From: Lepisosteus oculatus
Taxonomy: Eukaryota; Chordata; Actinopteri; Semionotiformes; Lepisosteidae
NCBI RefSeq assembly: GCF_040954835.1
Contig: NC_090712.1
Coordinates: forward strand, 2,861,284 to 2,925,283
Length of the DNA: 64,000 nucleotides
Direction: 5' to 3'
Positions 33,001 through 42,415 of this stretch are shown in pieces. How positions within the stretch are numbered: the stretch's first letter is position 1; every line of letters starts with the position of its first letter. The notes beneath the pieces are model-generated. The model searched no databases, was not told the DNA's origin, and saw only the letters and a program-made list of their open reading frames with translations. Made by a program: the position numbers and the translations under genes.

Positions 33001-34949
33001 CAGAAATACCGAATCTTTTCTGGGGTAATTTCAGTGACATTCCTAATAAGCTTATTGCTTGCACAAGTTTTTTTGCCAGTCACATTATCTTTTCGTCTCA
33101 TTGTAATAATAATAACAACATTGTAATGTGTAGCTTCCCAAATCACCAATGCTCCCTTGATACTTGTGAGCTTTTGTTGATCTCTTTGTCGTGGCATACA
33201 GAGGTGGTAGTGGCCACACCTGACCCTCTGTGCCAGTCTGTGTGGAGTTTCATTTTCTTCCCATGCTCCCCTCGTAGGTTTTTCTGGTTACTCCAGTTCT
33301 CACCTACTTAGCATAGATACTGTATGCTGGCATACAGGCTTGAATTGCTGCACTGCATTGTCCATTCAAGGCTCATTCCTATGAGGAGGGCTGGGCTCTC
33401 CACCTAATTACTTCCACATGGGCTGAGAGGTCTTCAGGCCTCTGTTGCCTCTGTCTGTTCTGGTTACAGCTCGTCCTTCTGGACCCCTTTCAAGTATTAC
33501 TCAATTCCAACAATCTGATCTGTCAAGCATAATAAAGTTATGATTGAAGGGGTCCAAAGATTTTATCCTGGGGAATTCGATCGACCCACCTGACAGCTGG
33601 TTGACCATACTTCAGTTCCAAGTTCATAACAGGGGCGTTTGATAAAATGTGAAGTGTGTTCTCAGCAACTTCTGAAGTTCCAAATACAGTGCAAGACTGC
33701 AAACCGAAGACTAGCTACTGTACATTTTTTTATCACCTGTTCGTAAGAAACAATGTCTTCTGAAACAACTGAGATCCCAGCGTGGGAGAAACAAAATCTG
33801 TAAAGCCTGTCAGAGGTGAAGTGTGTGAAGTCATATTTTGAAATTTAAAAATTAGTTTTTCGCAAACCTTTTGTTTCGCCGGATCAAGGAATTCCAGCAT
33901 TGGAGGAAACTTAGGGTGATTGTTTGGATTTTCATTTGAACGACCTGTGGCAGCAGCTACAATTTTATGCAGCACTCCTATCATCCAGTTAAACCCTGGA
34001 GTGAGACAATACAGAGTGAGAACACAGTGTTATCAGCCAAACAGCCAAGTTGAAACTGCCGATGAAACATTTACTCAGGAAAAACCCACATACGTCTTAC
34101 AAGTGTTGTAGTGTAGTGCTGTAGCCTAGTTTTCACAACGGGGCAGAGCTCTGGGACTGTGGAGGTACAGTATTGCCAAATAGTTCGCCTTCCCCTTCTG
34201 TCTGCTTGCATTTCTGTGTGTGTATCCCTGCATCCTGTTGTGAATGCTGAATATTACTGAATACTACTTGGCATATTTTATGTTCTTATTTGCAAGATGA
34301 CTCTTAAAAGGTTCATTTGTTTAGGTTAAGTTTGGAAGGTACGTGTTTGTTTGTTTTTAAAGCAGCAGGGGGACCCTTTCATTCCATGAATTCCACTTTC
34401 TCACATTCCATTCTCTCCCTCTTTTTCAGTCTCTGCTGTGAGCAGCAGTCTCACCCCCTGCTCTTGATTTAGAGAGAGCGATCTAAAGAAGGACAAAAGT
34501 TCTGGATTTAAGGGAAATCACTGTTCTTTGACACTGAGGTTTTACAACAGACTGTTGAGTGTATTTGTCTACTTAAAACAAATAGTTAAGCTGCTGTTAA
34601 GTGTTTTACATGCTGTGAAGAAATCCTGTTAAGTGTGTGAAAAGTGTTTTCTGTGCTGTGTGACAACACATTTTCTTGTAATCGTGTTTTGTGCAATTTT
34701 ATGTTTGTTTTTTTAAATCTGAGAGCAGGAAAGAAAAAGACTCCCTTCACACTCACCACACTTTGGGTAAGCTGCCAGCATAATGTCGTCTTCTCTTGCT
34801 TCAAAAGTCTCCAGCGCTTTGAGATTCTCAGGACTGCACATGACAGTGGGATACAACAAGCCATTGTAACGATAAAGCTTGTCTTCTTCTTTCATGTGTT
34901 TGGCTGCCTCCATCCTTTTAGTCAATTCTGTCTGAAATGCTTTGTTCAT
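29492..34949 (-). CDS. sult6b1: SULT6B1-type cytosolic sulfotransferase (complete, seven exons)
   Basis: Exons 34757-34949, 33868-33995, 32614-32703, 32141-32267, 31811-31905, 30318-30474 and 29492-29619 join to 918 nt (305 residues plus TAG), a normal length for a cytosolic sulfotransferase. The enzyme class transfers sulfonate from PAPS to hydroxyl or amine acceptors in the cytosol; the acceptor of SULT6B1 is not well established. Visible motifs are YPKCG (61-65, 5'-phosphosulfate loop), His121 in VVGTHVPPQNFPKS (catalytic base), FRNPKDTAVSFFHF (from 142, 3'-phosphate binding) and RKGEVGDWKN (262-271). The N-terminal KLYRYNGLLYPTVMCSPENL and the C-terminal EVGDWKNQFSDAQSQEMD favour SULT6B1 over SULT1/2. 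All junctions are GT/AG except that intron 2 has a weak GTTTGC donor. A partial second copy lies just upstream. Confidence 0.94.
30318..30474 (-). CDS. sult6b1: SULT6B1 exon 6
   Basis: Encodes NLSEAVQQIASFFNCSLSEE through NSHGPMSNVFFRK, ending in phase 1 at GTAAAA. An L2-like LINE fragment lies in the intron just upstream (30,580-31,420, opposite strand). Confidence 0.95.
30580..31420 (+). repeat. L2-like LINE fragment in SULT6B1 intron 5
   Basis: Decayed but readable reverse-transcriptase C-terminus on the plus strand: a 'SRLDYCNALLAG'-like stretch spread over two frames near 30,785-30,815, then LHWLPFRFRVDYKILVLTYK and AVQGLAPQHLSDLL near 30,923-31,020. The 3' tail 'ggcactatataaaatcaagt' with a 'tatcactatcatc' repeat is typical. 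Truncated at its 5' end; frameshifts throughout. Confidence 0.88.
31811..31905 (-). CDS. sult6b1: SULT6B1 exon 5
   Basis: Encodes PWGSYFDHALAWEEHMDNPN then VMVVTYEYLKE, entering in phase 1 and ending in phase 0 at GTGAGT. Matches the conserved V-x-W-G-S/R-Y-F-D ... YE-x-L-K-E block. Confidence 0.95.
32141..32267 (-). CDS. sult6b1: SULT6B1 exon 4 (PAPS 3'-phosphate motif)
   Basis: Encodes ILVVFRNPKDTAVSFFHFTN then GNPVLPTAESWDKFFSDFIS and GE, ending in phase 1 at GTAATA. Confidence 0.95.
32335..32460 (+). repeat. Dispersed repeat fragment ('ggggtctcagtc...')
   Basis: 'gatcaggggtctcagtctat' with 'ctgctggtttgtgttccaac' resembles a widespread vertebrate DNA-transposon-like terminus. A diverged relative is at about 62,608-62,720. 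Confidence 0.5.
32614..32703 (-). CDS. sult6b1: SULT6B1 exon 3 (catalytic His)
   Basis: Thirty codons, TLAAAPSPRVVGTHVPPQNF then PKSFFEKKTK, phase 0 both sides, TTCCAG acceptor and GTCAGC donor. Contains the catalytic histidine of the T-H-x-P motif. Confidence 0.93.
33225..33300 (+). repeat. tRNA-SINE body fragment
   Basis: 'tgtgtggagtttcattttct' and 'tcccctcgtaggtttttctg' match the SINE body seen at 42,190; neither head nor tail recognised. Confidence 0.45.
33868..33995 (-). CDS. sult6b1: SULT6B1 exon 2
   Basis: Encodes FNWMIGVLHKIVAAATGRSN then ENPNNHPKFPPMLEFLDPAK and QK. Acceptor CTCCAG; donor GTTTGC is non-consensus beyond the GT, so a slightly different 3' boundary is possible, but phase 0 to exon 3 supports this one. 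Confidence 0.88.
34757..34949 (-). CDS. sult6b1: SULT6B1 exon 1
   Basis: Starts MNKAFQTELTKRMEAAKHMK and ends inside the PAPS loop (YPKCG) at a perfect GTGAGT donor, phase 1. The ATG is preceded by 'aatcaac' (A at -3), and no in-frame ATG lies closer upstream. Confidence 0.93.
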
Positions 34950-35160
34950 GTTGATTTTGCTTCAGAGGGCTGGAGTATCCACGGACTGATTTCAGTGTGA
35001 CTGTCTTGCTGAAGAGCCAGTGTAAAAGGCTTCACTCAGGATCCTCCTACTGAGAAAGTAACCCCTCCCACCCAGGCAGAGCTTGCGTGAGAAGCAGAAG
35101 CAGTACACAGGCAAGCTCTGATTTCCTGCAGTGATTTCAAACAGCTTTTGCTGGTTTAGG
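34950..35160 (-). promoter_or_regulatory. SULT6B1 5' UTR / promoter
   Basis: Directly upstream of the start codon. The block 'cccctcccacccaggcagag' (35,054-35,073; GC-box/CACCC-like on the minus strand) and 'ttgctgaagagccagtgtaaa' around 35,007-35,026 are conserved in the broken copy at 38,948-39,020. No TATA box seen. Confidence 0.6.
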
Positions 35161-35520
35161 GCATGATTAATTGTCCCTTTCTAAACCTGCCATTCACAAA
35201 TGGTGCTTAAGCAACAACCAAGTAACACGAATTAGGCTTCCACTCTTTTTAATAAAAAAAACGTTTTCAATCAATTGGGGCTTTTCCTCTTTTGGAAAAG
35301 TAACTTTTTTTATTCATCATGAAGTTTATTATTACATGTGTTTATCCAATGGAAAAGAAACTTTGACGCAATGAAGAGCAGCCAGACATTACTGTAATAC
35401 TTCATTTTCCATTAATCTGCGTTTTTGTCACCGTACATTCTATTTAAAATAAAAAGGTTTTACTTTTCATATATAAATTCACAGTTTCAAAAAATCCAAA
35501 ATACTCTTGAATTTATAAAT

Positions 35521-36299
35521 AAAATCACTTCAATGCTACTACAGTACATATATTTATGAATGTGTTAGGGTGTATGGGTTATTTCACATGAATATTAGAA
35601 GTCCCAGTTTCTCTCGTGCTCTAGCCTTCAGTCCTCCAGATCTGTCCTCCATGTGTCTCTCCAGGCGCTGGCTGGGAGCTGCTGGCCCTGTCTGCACTAC
35701 TTGCAGTAGACATCATACTGCAGCTGAGCCCCCAGCTTTGTCCCGGCAAGAAACTGCTCAAACTTGGCATCCATCTCCTGGCTCTGCGCGTCGCTGAACT
35801 GGTTTTTCCAGTCTCCCACCTCCCCTGCAGAGGAGATCACAGTAAGAAAGATATTCAGCAGCGTGTGGACCCTTCTGGATAGGAAACAGCTGATAGGATG
35901 GTAAAAGAAGAGAGGAGTGGTGCTTTAAAGGGGTAAGGTTCACACTAAAAGCACTTCTCTGAGACAAAACGTTCAAAATTGTATTTTGTACTGAGATGAC
36001 ACAGTTGAAAGAAATGATGCCTTTTGGGGTTCCAGCAGCCCTTTTTTACAGTACATATAGCTCTAACTCCAAACAGCGCCCAACTGTTAGTAAGTCATTC
36101 TGTGGAACAGTGCTAAACGTTTTCATATACTTTGTACTTTACCCATCCTCATCAGATTTGCCTGCAGACCACCCTGACAGCCCTGCAGATGCCATTACTA
36201 CTGTTTGTCTTCCTGAAGGCCCTTGTTTGTTATATGGAGAATTAAAATCAAAATAGCTCTTGCTGGTTTCCAGCTTTGCTCAAGTTAACATCACAATCA
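35521..36299. repeat. SULT6B1 3' block, copy 2
   Basis: Near-identical (about 99.5 percent by eye) to 29,316-30,094. Ends where the less similar flank before the LINE insertion begins. Confidence 0.95.
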
Positions 36300-38760
36300 G
36301 CCTCATTTGGCACCTCTTTCAGAAACTGAATTAGCACAGAAATGACCCTCTGAGCTTTTCATCCTTTCTTTAGAAATGATTTTTTTTTAACTTAACAATG
36401 GATGAATTTACAAATACAATATATACAATACAAAGTAAAATAATGTACAGCTTTCAACTTTCATTCTTTTGATTATATTATTTTTTATATAATGGACTAT
36501 TTACATTGTGTCAACATGGATGGGAGGTTACCACTAGAAAAATAATCAGCAAAAACACAACAAATAACCAACAATCTAGACAAAACATTGCTTTATCCTC
36601 TTTCACAGAAGAAAATCAGGTCTCAATGGAGACAGAAACCTAATCCAGGCTTGCTGGTATTTGCTAAACCTTTCTGCTTGTAACCTAAGAGAAAAGGTGA
36701 TCTTTTCCACTATACTGTATAAATCTCTGTCACAATATTGATCCATTGTTCTTATGTTGGGGGATATTTAGTAAACCATTTTCTTGTGATAAGTTTTCCT
36801 ACTGGCAGCTAAAAGAATTCCTAGTATATTATATATCTATCCTTTACTTCCATGCAGTCAAAAGTAAAATGACCCGAATACATACTGTAACAGAGAATTC
36901 AGATGGTATGTCTTAGTTTACTATATCATTAAGGGCAAAGTGCATGAATTTCCAAAATGGTTGTATTTTTGGGTATGTCCAGAATATGTGTGAATGAGTT
37001 GCTACTTGTTCTCCAAATAACCTCCAACATTGTGAACTGCTTCCTTTTTGTTTTGCTTGAAGTTTGGGACTAATAAAAAAAAGGAGTCAAATTTTTCCAA
37101 GAGAAATTTCTCCAAACTTGTGAACTGGTGGAGCTTTTTGAAATCCGCATATGCTCTTCCACTGTTCTGCAGAAATTGTTTTATTATTTCTTTCTCCCAC
37201 GTTATCTGATTATATTCCAGTTAATCTTTTTTCATATCTTCATTGTTATTATACAGTTTTGATATTATTTTCTTCTGGTTGCTCTACTGGTACAAAGCTA
37301 TAAAATGATCAAGCAATTTATTACCTTGCTCTGTATTTGGTTGTTTTACCCAGCCATTTACACAGTGCCTAATTTGTAGGTATCTGTAGAAGTCTATATT
37401 TTACTAGGTTATATTGTTGTGTTACAGTAGGTCTTCAAAGTTTTTCAGGTGATTCTGTTTCATCAAGGTACATATTGCTGTGATCCCTCTCATAGTACAG
37501 AATTTAAAACATAAATCAGATTTTCCAAAAGGGAAATCTGAATCATAAGTTATCCACCTTAATATTTTAATATCTGTCTCCAAGTCATAGTTCTTATTAT
37601 TTTAAACCAGATTTTAAGCGGTACCTTTACCCAGGTTATAGGTGTTTTATATAGAGCTTCTGCCAGTGAACTATCGCCCCAAACTGTCTGTATTGGAATT
37701 TCATCTATAATCAGAGACTCCATCTGCTTCCAGTTTGCACTATAATCACACCAGCAGATTAGATATCTAATTAGCTTGGTAAAATTATTTTAGATATGAC
37801 AAGGCTAAACTAGCCTTCTCCTTGATTCATTGCAATGTTTAAAATTTAAACCTTGGCTATTTTCCATTCCAAATAAATCTTGAAATCAATTTATCCCATT
37901 CATTAAATTGTTCTGTAGAGATCTCTACTGGAAGAGATGGAAAAAGGTATAATAATAATGGCAGAACATTCATTTTAATAACTTCCACCAATAGGTAGCA
38001 AACTCCAGCCAGCTAGGTCCTCTTACGGGTTAAATGGTCAAAATTTGAATTAAACAATTTTGACAAGTCTTTTGGGAAATTTACTCACAAATATTTAACA
38101 GAAGTTGATAGTCAGTTTACCTAAACTTTTCTTTTAAAAGATCTGTTGGATTATAATTATAAACACATAACCTCTGTTTTGTCTAAGTTTAGTTTGTACA
38201 CTGACTTCTGAACAATCTTCTCCAGGAGATCCATAATCCCAAAAAATGATTCGGTAGGATTATCCAAATACAAAAGGACTACTATCTTGTGTTCTTGTCC
38301 TTTGACTTTTATCCTCTTAATTCTTGGGTTTAGTCTAAACTCTGCCAGGGGTTCTATGTATAAAGAGAACAGGTGATGTGACAGGGGACATCCCTGCCTT
38401 GTACCTGTTTTTAAGCTGAATCTGTCAGAAAGATTTCCATTGATCTTGATTTGTGCAAATTAATTACATTTTAAGAACATAAAAGAGGAAGCTAACTCCA
38501 GACCTCTCTTCGACTCCCTTCCTGCTCCTAGTTTCTTATGTCTATCCAAGAACTGAGCCAGGTGCTCATGATGACTCAGATACATTGAAAAACGTTTTTT
38601 TACCTTTCCTGAAAACGACATTTCTCATTGGACCATGTGAGTTCTTGGAGTTTTCCCTCATGACTTTGAACGTGCTCTGTTGAGCGATAGTCTGGATCTG
38701 CTCCTCACTCAGGCTGCAGTTGAAGAAACTCGCTATCTGCTGTACTGCTTCACTCAGGTT
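35697..38760 (-). pseudogene. sult6b1: Second SULT6B1 copy, exons 6 and 7 only
   Basis: Minus-strand exon 6' (38,604-38,760) and exon 7' (35,697-35,824) keep open frames and splice sites. Exon 6' carries about eight nucleotide changes, several non-synonymous (for example Ala for Thr and Arg for Ser). Upstream, intron-5-like sequence at about 38,830-38,920 passes straight into sequence homologous to the SULT6B1 promoter/5' UTR (38,920-39,100), so exons 1-5 were lost by an internal deletion. The intron between the two exons holds a dead LINE. Without the PAPS loop and the catalytic histidine it cannot make an active enzyme. It could still be transcribed from its own promoter remnant. Confidence 0.9.
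36380..38460 (-). mobile_element. Dead L1/Tx1-like LINE, 5'-truncated
   Basis: The left edge has a T run (poly-A on the minus strand, near 36,380). Reading the minus strand from about 38,455, decayed reverse transcriptase is visible: [41 protein letters not shown], then LYLDNP and KLNLDKTEV. The catalytic Y-A-D-D box expected after 'EHKI' is missing (the text reads [12 protein letters not shown]), and stops and frameshifts follow. Inserted in intron 6 of the broken sulfotransferase copy. The L1/Tx1 clade is inferred from the [21 protein letters not shown] signature. Confidence 0.85.
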
Positions 38761-38919
38761 CTACATTGAAGACAAAGGCAGATAGTCACACATCGTTCTT
38801 GTCCAGGCAAAGTCATGTGACCTGCAGAATATAGACGCCACTTTCATCTGAAAATTATCACAATAACAGAACCGTTACTACTGCGAAATTGATCCATGTT
38901 TTCAAGATTCTAAGTATGT

Positions 38920-39100
38920 ACAGACTAATTTCAGTGCGTCTACCTTGCTGAAGAGCCAGTGTAAAAGACGAACTCAGCGATCCTCCTGGTGAGAAAAGAA
39001 ACCCTCCCACCCAGGCAGAGTTTGTGAGAAGCAGTTTTACTGGCTGCCAACAGTCAAAGTCTATATCCTGCAGTGATATGAACCTGTACTCGTTGACATG
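38920..39100 (-). promoter_or_regulatory. Duplicated SULT6B1 promoter/5' UTR remnant
   Basis: Contains 'ttgctgaagagccagtgtaa' and 'ccctcccacccaggcagag' in the same order as 35,005-35,080. Homology fades beyond about 39,120. Confidence 0.75.
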
Positions 39101-39109
39101 ATTAATTCT

Positions 39110-39863
39110 AGATTTCTAAACCTGTAGTTCACAGATATGTTTATAATGTACCACAACAGATTGCACCAATTAAACCCCTACTCATTTTTGCAATCAAATG
39201 GGACTGTTCCTCTTTCAGTAAAGTTACTGTGCCACAGTAAAGAACAGCCAGAAACTGCTGGGTAAATGGATGAAATTGCATTTATTTCACAGTTTCATCA
39301 CAACTAAACTATGCAAGCAGTTTACTGGAAAAACATTACACTTCTAAACAGCTCAACTGTGATGGTAATGTTTCCCTGCAGCTAACACCCTAACGTGATG
39401 ATCATGGTCAGTGCAGACTGGGCATTACGAATACATGTGCCATGGTTTCAGAGATGGCACAGCAGCTTTTAAAGTCTGTTCAGTTCTTCAGCTGCGAAGA
39501 TGTCATTGAAAGGGGTTACTCTACATGACAAAAAGGGTCCAAGAATAAATGCTGTAATGAATAAATGATTCATACCAAGGGGCTTCGCTTATGGGAGGAG
39601 ACCCACCTGGGTGACACATGCAGCTGTTATGCACCTGGAGTCCCAGTGCACAGCAGACCAGGTGCAGAACAGAACCATGGAGTCTTTAATTCCTGAGCAG
39701 TTCGGACTCTTTCCAAGATTGACTCCTCTGACAGCTGAGCGTCCTTGGTCACCATACTGAGACCTTGATTCAGAAGATCCAGTCCAGGATCTCCCATCGC
39801 GGAGGCCCAAGCCTGACTTAATTCTCAGATTTGACCAGAGCAGGTTACAAGTGATAACACTGC
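39110..39863. other. Intergenic, nothing recognised
   Basis: A 105-codon minus-strand open frame (39,589-39,906) has no recognisable motif. No repeat family identified. Confidence 0.55.
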
Positions 39864-39874
39864 TGTCAAAGATA

Positions 39875-40135
39875 TAGTTCAAGCAGGGAGCTGTGTCAGC
39901 GTGCACTGGCTACAAAGGAATAAGTACAGGTTTATTCCATGCTGAAAAGAGAATGGACACAACATTTCGGCTGTGGAGCCTTCTTCGGGTGTGTTCTTCA
40001 GCATGCAGTCAAATTGAACAGAACTCGTCCTGTACTTCAAACAAGCACCCTTTCTGCATGGGACACAAGGCACACACCTGAAGAGACATTGCTTTTTCCT
40101 TTTTTTCAGCACGGAATAAACCTTTCTTCTTCCTT
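39875..40135 (+). mobile_element. Snapback element, copy 3 (decayed, loop insertion)
   Basis: Flanked by an 11-bp direct repeat 'tgtcaaagata' (39,864-39,874 and 40,136-40,146). Head 'tagttcaagcagggagctg' and 'cagcgtgcactggctac', left arm 'ccatgctgaaaagagaatgg' and 'acaacatttcggctgtggag', right arm partly deleted. The loop carries about 65 bp ('gaacagaactcgtcctgtac' and 'ttcaaacaagcaccctttct') that also occurs at 41,404-41,456. Confidence 0.82.
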
Positions 40136-40136
40136 T

Positions 40137-40860
40137 GTCAAAGATACTGTATATATTTCTCTTGCAAGACTTGGGTATATACTGTAATATTCTAAATTAC
40201 ATGCTTGAATTGCAGCTAGTGGCTTGAGTTAACACTACATTATTGAATACTAATAATGGAAGCACTTTATTTGCAAAACTTGCTTGTCATTGCATGCTAA
40301 CAATAACTAGCACTGCTTTTGAGACAAGTCCTTTTATTAGGGCAAAGACCACAGCTGAAACACTACACCTTTATATGATATGCTTAAGCCTCATCCAGGG
40401 CCTCCATCTGAATAATAGCCCTTTCAGCAATGCAGGCACACAATGCGCTCATCAGAAGAAGCTAGCTGTATCTTCCAGAAATATGCTGGGACTGTTCTTT
40501 TGTGGGTAATCCTAAGTACCATGCATTTCTATGCATTGTTCACACTTTATAAGACATGAGGTCATTTATACTGTAGGTTGTGTACTAAATGGGCATTTCA
40601 CAAATGATTTCAGTAAGGCATTGCAAAATCTTTAAATAAATCTCAGCTGGAATTTTGTAATATGAGCTTGTGCATGACAATGCAAGTTACATTAAAGGAA
40701 GGTTTCCATTCTATGTTGCAAAATCACCCTTTTAATGATAATGAACTGAAAGGATTTTAAATTGTGTAATTTCCTGTTTTTCAGATTTTTAGACACTGCT
40801 GGTCGGGGAAACCCATTGTTACTCACTGTGACCCCTGTGCCAGCAGAGGGAAAGGGTTGG
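40137..40860. other. Intergenic, AT-rich, nothing recognised
   Basis: No motif or repeat family identified between the snapback element and the tRNA-headed SINE. Confidence 0.5.
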
Positions 40861-40864
40861 TGGC

Positions 40865-41145
40865 AGGGTGCAGCGGTAGGCTCTGTGGCTCAGGATCTCC
40901 ACCTGTCGCTGGAAGGTTGCTGGTTCGTATCCCACAGCCGGCAAAGGAATCCTACTCCGTTGGGCCCCTGAGCGAGGCCCTTAACCCCAGCTCCTCCGGC
41001 GGTGCTGTATAAATGGTTGACCCTGCGCTCTGACCCCCAGCTTCTCTCCCTGTCTGTGTGTCTCATGGAGAGCAAGCTGGGGTATGCAAAAAGACAAATT
41101 CCTAATACAAGAAATTGTATATGGCCAATAAAGTGATCTCAGATG
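40865..41145 (+). repeat. tRNA-headed SINE, complete
   Basis: Head 'ggtgcagcggtaggctctgt' with a B-box-like 'gctggttcgtatccc', body 'cctgagcgaggcccttaacc', tail 'atatggccaataaagtgatc'. This is the classic fish tRNA-SINE architecture with internal RNA polymerase III promoter. Confidence 0.85.
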
Positions 41146-41310
41146 GTGCACACTATCCTACAAGTGCACTTCCCACAGTGCAGGTCTGACGTGAGCTCAG
41201 ATGTGGCTGCACAGGGTCAGCGCAATGACCTCACAGGTCTCCACGACATCACATTGGTCAGCGCTGTCCTGCATGATCATCATGTCCTGGCCTTCTCAGG
41301 CCCAGACCCA

Positions 41311-41368
41311 CCCAAACCAGGCCCCCAGTTTTGTGCCACTGCATGAGAAATTGGGGGCCTGGTTTGGG
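41311..41368. repeat. Perfect 17-bp inverted repeat
   Basis: Arms 'cccaaaccaggccccca' (41,311-41,327) and 'tgggggcctggtttggg' (41,352-41,368) around a 24-nt loop. It lies beside a sequence (41,404-41,456) shared with the loop of snapback copy 3, so it may be part of the same or a companion repeat. Confidence 0.85.
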
Positions 41369-41637
41369 TCACAGTATGCTACAGACATAACCCAGGGTCG
41401 AAGTGAACAGAAGTCGTCCTGTACTTCAAACAAGCACCCTTTCTGCTCGGGACACTAGACGGCCCATAGTGTCACCTTTATTAACTTAATTTAATTGCCC
41501 TTGATAGCACCAGCAGTTTGATAAAGAATTGATAAGGAATTATGTACAGTTTACTAGCGCTCAGCCTCAATAAACAAGATAATCACAAGTTAATTATTTA
41601 ATTAATTGTTATGAACTGCAAAGTCTATTTGAAGGTG

Positions 41638-41709
41638 GCATGGTGGCGCAGTGTTTAACAATGTTGCTTCACAGCACTGGGGCCCTGGGTTCAATTCCTG
41701 CTATCAGCA
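41638..41709 (+). repeat. tRNA-SINE head, separated from its body
   Basis: 'ggtggcatggtggcgcagtg' then 'cttcacagcactggggccct' and B-box-like 'gggttcaattcctgc'. The expected SINE body resumes only at about 42,190. Confidence 0.82.
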
Positions 41710-41710
41710 T

Positions 41711-42184
41711 GGAGTGACAGAGAGAAAAGTCACTCCCTTGGATAAGGTGTTGGATGTTATTAACGTCAAAGAGCCAGGTAAGGGCTAAGACGGCAGTAAG
41801 TTAGTCTATAAAAACAAACTAGGCGTTTCAGGTTATTGCAGGGCACAATAATGTTCGTCACAGCACAACCTGTCATGTAAATACTGTATATCTAAGAGGG
41901 GGTACATCGTTTGGTTATATCAACAAATATGACAAGACCGCATCATTTTGAAATGAACACAGGTTCTTCAAGCAGTGTGTGCTTATAACTTACAGTAGTT
42001 ACTCCATCCAGATGTTACACACCTAAAATTCCAGTCTCTTATTAGTAATATTTTGCTAGTGAAATACCACATCTCAGTTTAACTGGTGTGCATTCGACTT
42101 AGTGCCTAAGACAGTCAGACTGCCAATTTATCATAGCCTGAACCTGCCTGTTTAAGGACCTTTCATTATTAGAACAGTAGATGC
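41711..42184 (+). pseudogene. slc30a6: Duplicated fragment of SLC30A6 first coding exon and intron 1
   Basis: Matches 44,523-44,995 at roughly 90 percent. The exon part (41,711-41,777) keeps frame and the CCAG|GTAAGG donor, with a 12-nt in-frame deletion (four codons) after 'TPLDK'. It lacks the start codon, the upstream two thirds of the exon and the promoter. It sits between the head and body of a SINE. Confidence 0.9.
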
Positions 42185-42189
42185 AATAG

Positions 42190-42415
42190 ATGTCTTCCCT
42201 GTACTTGCGTGTGTTTCCTCCCACAGTCCAAAGACATTCTAGAAGGTCAACTGACTTCTGGGGAAAGTGTGTGGGTTTGTGTCCGTCTGCCCTGCAATGG
42301 ACTGATGTCCTGTCCAGGGCCTAATCCACCTTGCACCCATTGCTTGCTGGGATAGGCTCCAGCTCCCCTGAGACCCTGTATAGGATAAAATGGTGAGAAA
42401 ATGGATGAAGGGATG
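42190..42415 (+). repeat. tRNA-SINE body and tail
   Basis: 'gtgtttcctcccacagtcca' then 'ctgcaatggactgatgtcct', 'gctgggataggctccagctc' and 'ggataaaatggtgagaaaat' are the standard body and 3' end of a widespread fish SINE. Its head is at 41,638-41,709. Confidence 0.85.

Noticed and set aside
29365..36256. Identical frame pairs at 29,365/35,570 and 29,791/35,996
   Set aside because: They are antisense or UTR shadows duplicated together with sulfotransferase exon 7, not a separate gene family.
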